Below are positions 11,503 through 22,791 of a DNA stretch of 64,000 nt, one piece after another (the stretch's first letter is position 1; every line of letters starts with the position of its first letter). Below the pieces are notes generated by a model. The model was not told where the DNA came from, searched no databases, and worked only from the letters and a program-made list of their open reading frames with translations. Origin of the DNA: Mikania micrantha (lineage: Eukaryota; Streptophyta; Magnoliopsida; Asterales; Asteraceae); the NCBI GenBank assembly GCA_009363875.1, contig CM018690.1, positions 34,415,445 to 34,479,444 on the forward strand, given 5' to 3'. Position numbers and translations under genes: made by a program.

Positions 11503-12240
11503 ATCACTTGTCATATTTTTATAATGCTTTGTCACTTGTCAATTTGTGTAAGTACTATTATTACATGTTACTTTCTTGTTATTTCACTTTCTTTGTTGTT
11601 AAATAATTTATATTCTCTCCTATTAAATTATAATTCATTATTATAATAGTAAGATGTTATTATGTTTTCATATTAAAATGAGTTTGTAATAAATTAAAAT
11701 TAATTTTTTATGAAAAGATATTTTTAAAAAAATTATAAAATATGGAATTTTTCTATTTTTATTTTGAAAATAAGAAATACCCAAAATAAAGGTTTTAGAA
11801 AAAAATTCCTTTAAAGAAACTTGTTGGAAAAATGATATAACTTATAAACCAGAGTTTTTAAATAATTAGTTTTTTATATACAAAGTTCAAAATATAATTT
11901 TCTTTGAAAACCAAAAATTATAAAAATGAAAGAAAATGTTACATTTTTCATTCTTTATGGTTAAAGTTATTGTCAAATTACGTCATTTAACTTTCCTAGA
12001 TTAACTGGTTTGAGAGCAAAGAGACTCATACATTCCAATGTAAAGTCATGAGGTCAAATCTCATGTGATTAATATATTTGAGGAGAAAAAAGATGTTTTT
12101 TAACGGTGTATCTTTAAACTATGGATTTCTTTTATAATGGTTAGTGAGTCGGGCCAATATCACTATCTGCTCATCCGGATGACCGGCCCAAAAAGAATTT
12201 GTTGTTTGTTAAAAAAACTATGATAGCTACAAAATTATAC
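11065..12240. other. AT-rich intergenic with (AT)n microsatellite and possible SINE
   Basis: A pure (TA)n run of about 54 bp lies at 11444-11497. A possible SINE runs from about 12000 to 12220, with a B-box-like aggtcaaatctc and a 3' block ccggatgaccggccc, then a TTG-like tail. No TSD was found, so it is not called separately. No gene seen. Confidence 0.45.
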
Positions 12241-12667
12241 ATTAGTTTCTTGATTTAAAACAACCAGTTTTTGATAAAAAATTAACTGAAGTTTTTAACA
12301 ACGGTTAATTCAAAGATTTCAATTGTCACAAATAAAAAAATACACGTACCAATTATGTTGATTGAACTTATTATTAAATATCTACTAATACATAATTTAA
12401 TTTTTTTATATCAAAAATATCATTTTATAATTTTCATTATAACCCTCTAGCAATTTTATGATTTATTTATGTTTATTATCTGACACACAAACAAATATTG
12501 TTGTAATATGCGATTTGCTTATATTTGTTAATGGCTATAGGTAACCTAAAACAACTTATTAATACTATACATGAAGGTTTATTAAACTGAAATAATTTAC
12601 TATAATTAAAACATGTTATTAATATCAAAACAAGTTGTTATGATTTAAATGAATCGGTGTAGAGGTG

Positions 12668-13100
12668 GGCAAAAAAGGGACCCGGAACCGGAATCGGTCA
12701 TACCCGAACTGATAGGTAAAAGCGGGTCTGGTTTTTCAGATAACTGAAAATTTTTGATAGTGAATTTCAGTATATGAATCTGTATCCGAAATTTCAGATA
12801 ACTGAATAATCCGTACATGAAATTTCGCTTATCTGAAATTTGGATACGGATACGGATTCGGATATCCGAACTTAGAATAGAAAGTTAAAAACTTTTAAAA
12901 CATATATATTTCGGATATCCGAATATCTGAAAAATTATCCGAAAAAAGACTATTTTCATATATCAGATATCCAAACTATTTAAAAATTTTCAAAACAGGT
13001 ATCTTAATTCGGATCCAAATTTCCGGATATTCGAATTTTTCAGATATTTTGGATTCGAATTTTTGGATATTTCGGATACATATCTTTTTGAACACCCGGA
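12668..13100. mobile_element. Diverged hAT-type MITE rich in TATCCGAA repeats
   Basis: It begins tagaggtgggcaaaaaagg, the terminus also seen at 61778 and in modified form at 13750. It ends near ctttttgaacaccc, a degenerate inverted copy. The interior is a degenerate array of gatatccgaa, tatctgaa and ggatac words. The TSD is not recognisable, so the right border is approximate. Confidence 0.5.
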
Positions 13101-13244
13101 TAAAGGCCTTATAAATTGGAATTTTAAATAATATTGGATATTTCTTGTTAAAAGACGGAAACTCTTCATGTCATCCTATTTCTCTTTTGGTTGATTGGTT
13201 TCACTAACAAAGTAACAATAGTCTTTTACAAATAGTTTTTTATA

Positions 13245-13547
13245 TCTATCCGTTATAATATATAATTCTTTATATGACATATATTATGTTTTTATAACAT
13301 CTCAAAATTTGTTTTCCGTCTCTCTTTTATAAATTCAAATGACACTTTTTTATATTTTAATTTTTCTCATTTTTTATATATTAAATTATAATATTTTCAT
13401 TAAATTTGGTAAATAATGATCACATTTTAATTCATATTTTTATACAGTTATAAATTATTTTAAAAAATATATATGATATGCTATTCAAAATAAACAATTT
13501 TGAAATTTATTTATTTAACATGTGTATTACACATGTTTTTCACCTAA
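13245..13547 (+). mobile_element. Helitron-type element (3' hairpin plus CTAA)
   Basis: The 3' end has the hairpin acatgtgtattacacatgt at 13518-13536, followed about 8 bp later by CTAA and then T, matching the Helitron 3' rule (hairpin, CTRR, host T). The proposed 5' end TCTATCC at 13245 follows a host A. The 5' border is a choice among similar TC starts. No coding sequence. Confidence 0.5.
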
Positions 13548-13741
13548 TTTTTAATATATGATTGATTTAGATATGAACGTCCACACTAATAATTAATAAA
13601 TGTCAAGCCGTGATAATATCATACTAACAATCTTATATTAAATTATAAAAATAATGATTTACCCTTCCAGAAATTATATTTTTTAAAATTCTACATAAAT
13701 ATAAGTTATCATGTTTAAGAAAAAGAACATTTTTTAAAAAA

Positions 13742-13986
13742 ATTAACCGTAGAGGTACACAAATCGGGTTTTTTGGAGCTGAAGTCAAGAACCGGTTCCA
13801 GGTTTTGACCGGTTTCCAACCGGTTTTTGGCTTGCTCCGGTTCGGGTTTTGGCCGGGTATATGTGGAACCAGTACCGTTTTTTCCGGTTCCAGTCCTAAT
13901 TTTTCTAAAAAACCGGACCCGTTTGCACCCATTGGTTCAGGCTTTCGGTTTTGGTTCCGGTTTTTTTGCCCACCTTTAATGAACCG
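13742..13986. mobile_element. hAT-type MITE, about 229 bp
   Basis: Termini tagaggtacacaaat (13750) and tttttgcccaccttta (ending 13978) are inverted repeats. The flanks attaaccg (13742-13749) and atgaaccg (13979-13986) form an 8-bp TSD with one mismatch. The interior is full of ccggtt words on both strands. The ORFs seen here on each strand are compositional artefacts. Confidence 0.7.
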
Positions 13987-14251
13987 TACCAGGACCATGG
14001 GCCTTAAACTTATATAGCATATAGTTTGGACCGTTTGGTGCTTAAGTTCATTTTTCTTTTCAATCAACCTGATGGCCTTAAGGACCTGAGCTCCTGAAGT
14101 CTGAACTCGTCCCTGATATGTGTAATGGGCTAGGCCCAATATTAAAAGAATAAAGGACGTTGCAGTGTTGCACGGCTTGGTTGATGCAAATATGCAATTG
14201 TGAATTTGTGATTTGTGAGCAGAGATACAAACACTGGTTAACCGATATAAA

Positions 14252-14554
14252 TGAAGCCCCAGGCACCTTAATCAGAATTAATTCAATCACCAGAACTTGC
14301 GATTAAGCTTGTGAACCAAAACCAGAAGTTTTATTAAATGAAAGTGCACACAAATTAATCAAACCCCTATTTAAGCTAAAACAAAACACCAAAAGTCAAA
14401 ATTTTATCCCTACAAACTTGCTGAAAAACAAAACTAATCTAAAACTTAATCCTAATCTAAACTTTAAACTCAAATAAATAAACCATAAACAATTTAAACA
14501 AAGCTTTCAACTTTGACCCTTAGACTATCTCAATATTACAAGATTGGTCCAACA
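14252..14554 (-). repeat. 3' LTR of the gag-only element
   Basis: 303 bp, identical to 16003-16305 except for one transition. It is the 3' LTR in the element's minus-strand orientation, preceded by the polypurine tract at about 14555-14570. Confidence 0.93.
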
Positions 14555-14590
14555 ATCACCCCCCTAATCTTGTAATATCCCTTTTTTCCT

Positions 14591-15602
14591 TCAAAGTAAA
14601 GCTGGTCCATCCTCTCGAACTTGTGCAAAACTGAGTTCTTCCTCCTTTTCTTTCAATTCAGGGCATTCATACGCAAAATGTCCGGCGCTTCCACATTCAT
14701 AACACCTTAGGTTTCTTTTGTAGTTCCCTCGACCAACACCACGTCCATAATCTCTTTCTCTTTCTTGATCATGAGCTGATTCAGGGCCTGCTCTATCACA
14801 CTCCTTTTGTTCATTCAAGTCAGCTTCTTTTCCCTTGTTTTTGAAGCTGTTTGCACCCCTGCCACGTCCCTTAGTCCTGCCATTAACTTCCCTTTCATAC
14901 TTGTTCCTTCATACTTGTTCCTTGCATTTGAACTAGATAGCAGTAGTTTGCTTTGGCTATCTTCTTCTTCATCTTTTCCTTTGATCCTCTCCTCGTATGC
15001 TTTAAGTCTTCCAACAGCTTCCTCAAAAGGCATCGAATCAATTTTTGAGTATTGTTCAATAGCTGCCACTATTTGCAAGAACTTGTTCGGAACTGAATTT
15101 AGCAGCTTTCTAACAATAACTTCATCCTCTATATTTGATCCAAGACTTTTGAATTTAATCAGCATACTACTCAATTTACCTGAGAATTCATCAATGGTCT
15201 CGCTATCTTTCATCTTCAGCCTTTCTAACTCATTCCTAAGAGTTTGTAGCCGGGCTTTTTGTACTCGTTCAGCTCCAAGAAACCTTACCCTAATCGCCTC
15301 CCATACATCCTTTGCATATCATATCTTGCTACTTGAAGTAAGATGTCCTCAGGTAGAGACTGGAAGATGATAGCCTTTGTGGTGTAGTTCTTCCGAGCAT
15401 CAACCGTGGCTCCAGTCACCGGGTCTATTGCATCCCATAGGCCTTGTGCCTTCAAAATCGTCGCCACCATGATAGCCCATGGTGTATAATTTGTGGTTGT
15501 CAGCTTAGGGCACTGCAGAGAAATATGATTTTGTTCTCTCACAGGCACCAAAACACCACCTTCTCCCTGATTTCCATCTGCCATACTCCTGGTCTTGTTC
15601 AC
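14591..15602 (-). pseudogene. gag (UBN2/Copia-type) with zinc knuckle, two frameshifts
   Basis: The N-terminus MADGNQGEGGVL leads into a Copia gag motif (LTTTNYTPWAIMVATILKAQ, then LWDAIDP). The central part (MKDSETIDEFSGKLSSML, VRKLLNSVP, FEEAVGRLKAYEER) is typical of UBN2 gag. The C-terminus carries a CCHC zinc knuckle, CYECGSAGHFAYEC, the nucleic-acid-binding nucleocapsid part. Two lesions break the frame: a 1-base loss near 15320 and a 14-bp tandem duplication at 14894-14921 (ttcatacttgttcc twice). The final stop at 14591 lies about 25 bp from the polypurine tract, so there is no room for pol. If the lesions arose after insertion, the element transposed with an intact gag. Confidence 0.88.
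14894..14921. repeat. 14-bp tandem duplication that shifts the gag frame
   Basis: The unit ttcatacttgttcc is present twice in direct succession. With a single copy, the upstream gag frame and the downstream zinc-knuckle frame would be continuous. The duplication is therefore the visible cause of the second frameshift. Confidence 0.85.
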
Positions 15603-16002
15603 ACAGAACTTTGCTTTGATTCACACAGAATTCTCCACTTCAATCACACAGATCGATTTTGACTGGCTCACTTAGAACCAAATACAAATTGATCACACCC
15701 AGATCGCCTCTTGTCTTTGATTTCACAAAGAAACCAAATTCGGTTCACTCAGAACCTCAATTTAATTTTCAATCGCTGAAAATCGGCTTGTATTCTTCCT
15801 TTTACGACTTCGGTTTCAACACCCCAACAAAGTTGCGACCTTGATTTGCTGGAACGAGCCTTCGATTTTGTCGCGTAGAATAAACCTTCACTGTGGTCGC
15901 TTGGAACGTGCCTTCGATTTCTTCTGGGATAAGCCTTCAACGTCGCCTGGGATGGGTCGTCGTCCAAGTCGCTTGGGAGCGATCAATCGCACTGATACCA
16001 AT

Positions 16003-16305
16003 TGAAGCCCCAGGCACCTTAATCAGAATTAATTCAATCACCAGAACTTGCGATTAAGCTTGTGAACCAAAACCAGAAGTTTTATTAAATGAAAGTGCAC
16101 ACAAATTAATCAAACCCCTATTTAAGCTAAAACAAAACACCAAAAGTCAAAATTTTATCCCTACAAACTTGCTGAAAAACAAAACTAATCTAAAACTTAA
16201 TCCTAATCTAAACTTTAAACTCAAATAAATAAACCATAAACAATTTAAACAAAGCTTTCAACTTTGACCCTTAGACTATCTTAATATTACAAGATTGGTC
16301 CAACA
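16003..16305 (-). repeat. 5' LTR of the gag-only element
   Basis: 303-bp LTR; it carries the promoter end in the minus-strand orientation and is followed, toward lower coordinates, by the tRNA-Met primer-binding site at about 15988-16001. Confidence 0.93.
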
Positions 16306-16310
16306 ATAAA

Positions 16311-17552
16311 AGTGGTTAAAAATAAGCAAATCAGTTAACCATCAAGAAAACGATATTATACTTTAAGTGAACCGATTAACAACTAAAAACCAGATTAAAA
16401 ATCGTTTCATGCACTTGAAACCTCAAACTGGTGTAAACTGACAATTTTGACCAGTTTCTTCCTAGTAGAAAAAAAGCAAGTTCAATGTCTGGTACGTGTT
16501 AAAACCCCTTTTTTTCAACTCTAACTGTGACACCAAAGCTTTGGTAGCTAGGATTTGTGCTTGATTTTTATCTTGTGACCTTAAACTATTAATAACTGGT
16601 TTGATTTGTAAATTACTAAAAATCTTCAAATAATTGAGCTTACTTTGTTAAAATACAAAATAACAAATAGGATCATTGGTAAAGTGATCCATAAGTCCAA
16701 TTTTTTATCAATTTAATAGCCTCCATAGAGTTCAAAACTCTAAGATTTAAATACCTGCTAATATATTTTCTCAATAACATATGCCTCTTAAGTCTAAACT
16801 CGTATGCATTTAAATTTTTCTAGACGTAACAATCTTGATCCAAAACAAAATAAATGAGTTAATTTATGTAACAATTATTGTATGTTTGATTGAAATGGAT
16901 AGCACCATAACATCATATAGGTTTAGATGAGTAAAACCATAACACAATGCTGGTTAATATGTAGAATTAATTTAAATGGGTTAGAATTATCAATAATATA
17001 TTTGATGAGAAAATCTCTAAAGGTTGTTAAATAAATTATTTGTTTAGTTACAACCCCATTTTAAGTTGATTTTTTTTAAAACGACTCATTCAGACCAAAA
17101 CTAATTTTGCTTAACATCTATCATGACACACACTCATTCTGACCTGAACATTTTCTGACCTGTTACCCAACCAGTCTATTTTGCCATGAATGAATTTTTT
17201 GCAGGCTTGATTTTTTTGTACATTGCTGCTATATTATGAAAACTTTATTGAATGTCATATATATATATATCTAGTTTATTATATGAATTATGACTAAGAT
17301 AACTATTTAGATAGTATTCACGTTGAGCCCCTTCTCAGATCCTACGTAAAGTGGAAGTTAAGTCTACTCATGTATTCGGATCTTGGTATGAGAAGCCGAA
17401 GTGAACTTAAATGCATCTATCTCGATCTTGCTAACATTGCTTGTTGGTCACACAAGTTTTCAAAGGTTCACTCAAATATCTTAACTTTGTCGTATCATAA
17501 GGTATTGAATATCATGTTTTATCTAATAACAAGGCTTCATATATTATAAATA
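16311..17552. other. Intergenic, mostly relic repeat sequence
   Basis: About 16850-17200, read on the minus strand, resembles the interior of the hAT family at 10312 and 60909 (tggttgggtaacaggt, aagcaaaatta, aatgagtc blocks), but no termini were found. About 17310-17520 is unassigned. No gene seen. Confidence 0.4.
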
Positions 17553-18209
17553 TTAGGTTAGTAACCCGTGTAACACACGGGCTAACATAGAGTTAAGATG
17601 CAGTTCACGATAATTTATAACTACCTTTAACATAACAACTTATACGTGACACAAAGCATCATAAATTAAAATTAAAAGTCACAAGAATTTGTTCATAAGT
17701 TTTTAAAAATTTCCTTAAACACAACGTTTGTTGTTGTACTTGTAACTTTTCCATCTTTGTTTAAAATTAGAAGTTTTAATCCATTACTATTTTTCACCCT
17801 GGATAATGTAACATACAATTGACCATATATTAAATACCGGATCTCTTTGATACAATCCAACTTTTGATAGTGGTTATTATAATAATCATAATAATTATAA
17901 TAAATTATGATTCTAAAGACATTAGACATGCTTTGAAATGCTTAGTAATTGAAAACCGTTATTATTTAAAGTCATTATTAATCTCAATTATACAAAATTA
18001 TAATTAATTTTAGATAAATTAAGGAATGTATTTAAGTGACCGTTATTATTTAAAGTCACTATTGACTATGGTTGTGACATTTGTCAAAATGGCATACGTA
18101 GCATAGGTATTTGACTGACACGTGGCATGTTAATGATTTGGACAACCTAGTTAAATGCCATGTGTCATTTGAGTTACTCTTTTATTAGGAGTAGTAGATA
18201 GATAGTAGA
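17553..18209 (-). mobile_element. Helitron with remnant of RepHel helicase
   Basis: Read on the minus strand, the element starts TCTACTATC at 18209 after a host A. It ends with the hairpin CCCGTGTGTTACACGGG (17565-17581), then CTAA at 17553 and a host T, as Helitrons do (hairpin, CTRR, insertion between A and T, no TSD). It encodes the last part of the Helitron helicase (see next entry). At 657 bp it is a deleted derivative. Confidence 0.8.
17693..17929 (-). pseudogene. C-terminal remnant of Helitron PIF1-like helicase
   Basis: The 78-residue ORF ends with GQLYVTLSRVKNSNGLKLLI, followed by a DGKVTSTTTNVVFKEIF segment. GQLYVALSRV is the C-terminal signature of PIF1/RecD-type helicases as found in plant Helitron RepHel proteins, and the NVVYKEVF-type ending is the usual terminus of those proteins. 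The residues before this (rich in Tyr, Asn and Ile) do not match and are probably random AT-rich translation. The Rep nuclease domain and helicase motifs I-V are absent. It is non-functional but diagnostic of element class. Confidence 0.8.
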
Positions 18210-20114
18210 TTAGAGTAAATTTATGAGATGATCAATGTAGTTTAATAATATTTTACTTTTGGTTTCTGTGTTTCATAAATTACACATATAATTTCAAACT
18301 TTTAACATTTGTTACTGATGTATGGGGTTTGGAATGATGATTATGTGTGTTTAATGCTAAAGTTTATACATATTCAAATGCGTAATTGGTTGTAATTAGA
18401 TAACTATGCGATGTGGTTGTTTTGTAGGTTAAACGCACGGATTGGAAGCATTTTGGAAAAATAAAAAGTGATTAGAAATGAACGGATTTCAAGCTTAAAT
18501 GATAGAGGATTGAAAGATGAGGATTTGGGCGTTTACGGTGCGAAAAACGTACTTGAAACGATAAAGTTATGAAGAAAACAAGATTTGGGGTTTCTGGCCT
18601 GAGTAGGCTATACGCCCAGAGGACTAGGCTACGCCGGCTGGGTTACTTTTGGGCAAAAATCTTCAACAGTAGCCTACGCCCGTCGAGAAGCCTGCATGTA
18701 TTTAATTCACTCCATTCGACTTAGGACGACTTTGGACCATCTTAGGAGCCAAAATTGAAGATATTCCACCATTCCAATCCATTCAATCACTCCATAATCA
18801 TCCATGATGAAGATTAAATCAAGTTTTGAAGATCGATTCGGTGTCATGAGCGGCTAATTTCTTCGTGGTTTCCTCCGGGTGGAGGATTCTTGTAGGTAGA
18901 TTATTTGATTTAGTTTTCTCTTTTGTTTGGGACATGCAATCTAAGCATACGATACTTTTTGCTAGTTTTTTCGTTATTTGATTGTAAACTATTAGATTTT
19001 ATTTAAACCTTAATCATTGCTTTTCAATTCCTGAGATTTCTAGTAATTAGGATATATTGAGTTGTGTTTTGGTTTGATAAACTTCAATTAATATTCATGT
19101 GATAATCTTCCATTGTTTTACAATCGAAGCAAATGGTCCTCGCGCGTTACAATCGAATAATTCACATGTTCATGTCTATGTGAATTCCCAATTGAAAACT
19201 AAATTAAATATCTATCTTTGAATCCAAATCCCGGAGAAATCACCGTTTTCATTATTGTTTAAAACCATTTTAGTTAATTCCAATTGATTTTCAAAGTAAC
19301 AAACACATTCTTTAATTCAAGTTTACAATTTCCGTTTTAGTTAAGTTTAGGTAACAAATCAAGTAGCAATTACACCATTCACATAAACTTTTCGTGGTTC
19401 GACACCCGACTTACTCTAACTAATAAGGTAGCTGGGACTTGAGTTTTACTCTTATTTTTGACTGACACTTCGACATCGGTCAGTTACACATACAGTCAGA
19501 CCCTACTTAATAGAGAGGATTCACAGGGTACGTTTGTTTTTTGTTTATTACAATTCTTATGTGAGGGTAATTTAATCAAATGTGTATGAGACCAACACTG
19601 AAATATTAACCAACCAAATGGATACTCTCCACAATTTATTCTAAAAATATTAAGTGGTTTTACATATTCACACCTATTTTCTTACTTTTAGTAACTCTTT
19701 ACAGATTAAATTAATTAAACTCAAATCATATTGTTTTATTTATAGATGGAGATCTTCTAACTAACACGAGAAGTCAAGTTTTCACACACAAAAAGAAAAA
19801 GAAAAAGGTATAAAGCCTTAATTTTATTTGAAATCAGCTTAGGTGTGAGAAGCAACACGACCTCCCATGTTGGCCTTAGCATAAACTTAACGATCTTTAA
19901 CCCACATTTGAACCATAAGTTGAAATTACATAAAATAAAATATTAAAACGAGTACGTCAAAATTAATTACATTTATATCGAAATAGACGAAAAAAAACAA
20001 GTTATGATGTTTTTTTTAATAATAAAATTAAATCTTTTAAAAATTTTATTCATAAAAGAAATGAAAAACAGTAGATAGGGAAGAGGTCAAGTGCTATGAT
20101 CAAAAGAAATGTAA
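18210..20114. other. Intergenic, probable LTR-retroelement remnant
   Basis: About 18330-19510 looks like a gypsy-type LTR or leader on the plus strand. It contains agtaggctatacgccc and gtagcctacgcccg blocks, also seen in antisense at about 47600-47680, and a ttcgtggttcgacacccgac block like those near LTR ends of Athila/Tat-type elements. No termini or TSD were fixed and no ORF is credible. Confidence 0.4.
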
Positions 20115-20412
20115 TTAGGGAAGACGGAGTGGAGGCCGGGGGAATCCGGGGTAAACGTTTTGCCGGCCGGGGTATCAAGGGAACACCACCCCCCCGGTTT
20201 CGGGGTGGGGTAGTTCGGGATCACCACACCGATTCAAGCCGAACATGTGAGGGTAAAAATTAGCCGTTGCACAACGGCATTTTTTAAAAAAAAAAAAAAA
20301 AAAACCAATTTTTTTTTCTATTTAAACAACTCAAAAACCAACCAAAATCTCACACTTTTTTCTCTCATCTTCTATAAATTATACACCAAAATTTATAAAA
20401 TTTTCAACTAAA

Positions 20413-21842
20413 ATGGAAGGAGGTTCATCACGTGGTGGGTCATCAACCAAGAAATTTAGAAAACCACGACAAAAAAATGTTCAAACGCCTCAAATGAACC
20501 CGTTCAACACACCCGGGTATCATCCACAAATGCCATCTCCGAATCAACCATCATTTTTCTACGATCCAATGAACCCGCCTCCATATTTGCAATATTCACC
20601 GGGAACTCAACAACAATTCAACCGGTGGGAGCAATCGATTCAACAAGAGCAACAAAATTTTCAACAACAATCTCCATTTCAAGGTATTTTTTATACGTTT
20701 ATTTTTATATTTTATTTTATTTTGTTTATTTTTATAAGTTTATTTTTTAAGTCTACTTTATTTTGTATGTTTAGACTATCGTGACAATAATCAAGACGAC
20801 TCGGATTCAAGCGAACATGTTCAAGTCGAGTCAGAAGAAGAAGAGGAACAAGAACCGGTTAGGCGACCGGGAAAGAAACCAGTTGGAAAGAAAGCACCGG
20901 CCAAGCGTTGGTCCGATGAAGAGGAGGTTGCGTTGGCCAGAGCTTGGCTAACTATTTCTGAAAATCCCGATGTTGGTAATGCGCAAAAACGGGATGGTTT
21001 TTATAGAAAGGTATTTTTTAACATTATTTAAGTTAACAAAAAAAGTAACGGTTGATGCTTAAATTTATTTTCTTTATATGTAGGTAACCGAACATTTTCA
21101 CCATCTCGTGAAGGACAGGTCGAGGACTGTTGATCAAATCTATTCCAAATGGAACGATATGAACGCTTCCATGAAGAAATGGAATGGTTTTTACCAACAG
21201 TGTTCCATGAATCGCAAAAGCGGTGAAGGGGACGAACAGGTTTTGAAAACGGCCATGAAAAATTACAAAACCTTGGTCAAATCAAAGGGATTCGATCACA
21301 TCCAAGCGTGGGATGTGGTCCGCTATAGCCCTTTATGGTGCGACATTCCACCAGTAGGTTGTGAATCACAATCTACAACAAAAAGGCCGAAGCCAAATGA
21401 GTCCATGGGTAGTGCGAACCCCCACATCGACCTCAACCTTGATGATGACGACGAAGACATCAACATCAATCTTGATCGTGATGGCCCACGCATTTATTAT
21501 GAACCGGATAGGCCAACAAGAAAGGGCAAAAGATCGTCCGCGTCCTCCTCCACAAATGACGATTTAATTAAACAAATGGCGGAATTCAACTCGTTGAACA
21601 AAGAGGACAACGAAAAAAGAGAACGCCATCGAGTTGAAAAACTCCGTGTTTTGCAAGAGGAGAAAGAAGCACGCGTTGCATTAATGCGACGACAACAACA
21701 GGCTTTAGACGAACAGCAAAAGGCTGTAGATTTAGAGTTTATAATGAAAGACCACTCAATTTATCAAGAACCAATGCTACAACTGATTCTCGATCGTAAA
21801 CGAGAAATTGCTGCTCGTTGGGGATGGCATTGCCCTTTCTAG
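20413..21842 (+). CDS. Myb/SANT-like protein with NAM-associated C-terminal domain (Harbinger ORF1 type)
   Basis: Three exons, 421 aa: 20413-20683, 20775-21010 and 21084-21842. Donors are AAG|GTATTT and AAAG|GTATTT; acceptors are TTTAG and TGTAG. The frame is continuous and the gene has no lesion. Residues 1-90 are Gln/Pro/Asn-rich. An acidic run at 109-117 precedes a basic KKPVGKKAPAKR stretch. The Myb/SANT-like domain starts at 134 (RWSDEEEVALARAWL) and includes DRSRTVDQIYSKWNDMN. The C-terminal NAM-associated type region has an acidic DLNLDDDDEDININL patch and a charged coiled coil at about 330-395. Plant databases often call this family 'glutathione S-transferase T3-like', which does not fit its sequence: there is no GST fold signature. 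In Harbinger systems the Myb-like protein binds the element ends and brings the transposase to the nucleus. It lies inside a TIR/TSD-bounded element, so it is either a transposon gene or in early domestication. Confidence 0.85.
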
Positions 21843-22003
21843 GTTTTTAATTTATTTGTTTAGGTTGTACTCTTTTTTTTTTGTTGTATTTTTATTTTTT
21901 TGTTGTATTTTTTTTTGAATTCTTTTTTTTTTAAATTTAATGAATCTTTTTTTATTTTATTATTATTTGTTGTTAAAATAATTAATTAAAAATAAGATTT
22001 GAA

Positions 22004-22112
22004 AATGGGGAAAAGTGGGGAAAAGTGGGACGACACCGTGCAAAATGGGAAAAAGTGGGGAAAAGTGGGGAAAGCTGATGTGGCGCTGATGTGGCAGTGG
22101 GGAAAAGTGGGG
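22004..22112. repeat. ggggaaaagtggg subterminal repeats
   Basis: At least five close copies of ggggaaaagtgg(gg) in about 110 bp, just inside the right terminus of the Harbinger element. Subterminal repeats of this kind are typical binding sites for the element's own Myb-like or transposase protein; that role is inferred. Confidence 0.65.
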
Positions 22113-22470
22113 AGTTCCTAGACCACTCCTTGTGGCCTTAGACATTTACAACTAGGCATTGTAACAATGTGCCTACATGTGTGCATAAGATGGTCTCTAA
22201 TACATATTATGTAAGACTTGTTTTTATACATATATTACGTAATATAAATTGTTTATAATTATGTTAAAACCCAAATCGAAACTCGATACATTTTGAATTT
22301 TCAAAAGGATAATCTTAACTACATCTCTTTTGCACCCTCTAAGGAGCTGTTTGGTTGCATCTTAATAGGTTTGAATGAGTCTGAATCTGAATGGTTTAAA
22401 TTCAGACCGTTTGTTTCACGAAAATAAACACGTCTGAATGGAGCAAAATGTCTGAATGGAGGTCTGAACC

Positions 22471-22791
22471 TGAAGTGTGTGATAGTGATTATCAAGTTCA
22501 GAAACAATGAGGGAGAACTGTTAGAGAATTTTATTGAGGTGGGAAAATTATTACAGAAGAAAGATGGGAGAAAGATACATAACAAACTTAGTAAGATTTT
22601 TCATAACTCACACACACCCCACATTCTCCCTATAAAGCCATGACGTTCAATTCTGTTACACCAAGCTGATGTGGCAACTCAGCTGGTAATCTTCTAGATG
22701 ACCCGGTTTTCTTGTAGCTCTTGGACTCCTCCTTGTTTGATTCTGGCCCATTTGTGCAGTATGTTTATTTGAGCCCATCTGGTCCATAACA
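22471..22791 (-). repeat. 3' LTR of the chromovirus
   Basis: 321 bp. Differs from the right LTR by an extra CA in a (CA)n run and by two C/T changes. Confidence 0.92.

Larger units (their letters stand above)
14247..16310 (-). mobile_element. Young gag-only LTR retrotransposon (Copia-type TR-GAG)
   Basis: A complete 2,054-bp element (14252-16305) between ataaa TSDs at 14247-14251 and 16306-16310. The 303-bp LTRs (TG..CA read on the minus strand, starting tgttggacc) differ at one position, ctatctcaat against ctatcttaat. The primer-binding site on the minus strand is tggtatcagtgcg at about 15988-16001, complementary to initiator tRNA-Met. The polypurine tract is attaggggggtgat just inside the left LTR. 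The interior encodes only a gag-like protein with a zinc knuckle. Protease, integrase, RT and RNase H are all absent, so mobility must have depended on a partner element. The near-identical LTRs imply very recent insertion. Confidence 0.93.
20115..22140 (+). mobile_element. PIF/Harbinger-type transposon carrying only the Myb-like gene
   Basis: The 3-bp TSD TTA lies at 20115-20117 and 22138-22140. The 2,020-bp element (20118-22137) has imperfect terminal inverted repeats: GGGAAGACGGAGTGG at the left, and GGCCACAAGGAGTGG at the right in reverse complement. TTA target sites and this terminus are typical of PIF/Harbinger. Such elements normally encode a DDE transposase and a Myb/SANT protein; here only the latter is present. 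The 3' subterminal region (about 22004-22112) is an array of ggggaaaagtggg units. Confidence 0.78.

Noticed and set aside
14807..15370. 187-codon plus-strand ORF
   Set aside because: Antisense of the gag gene of the 14247-16310 element; composition is the mirror of the gag codons.
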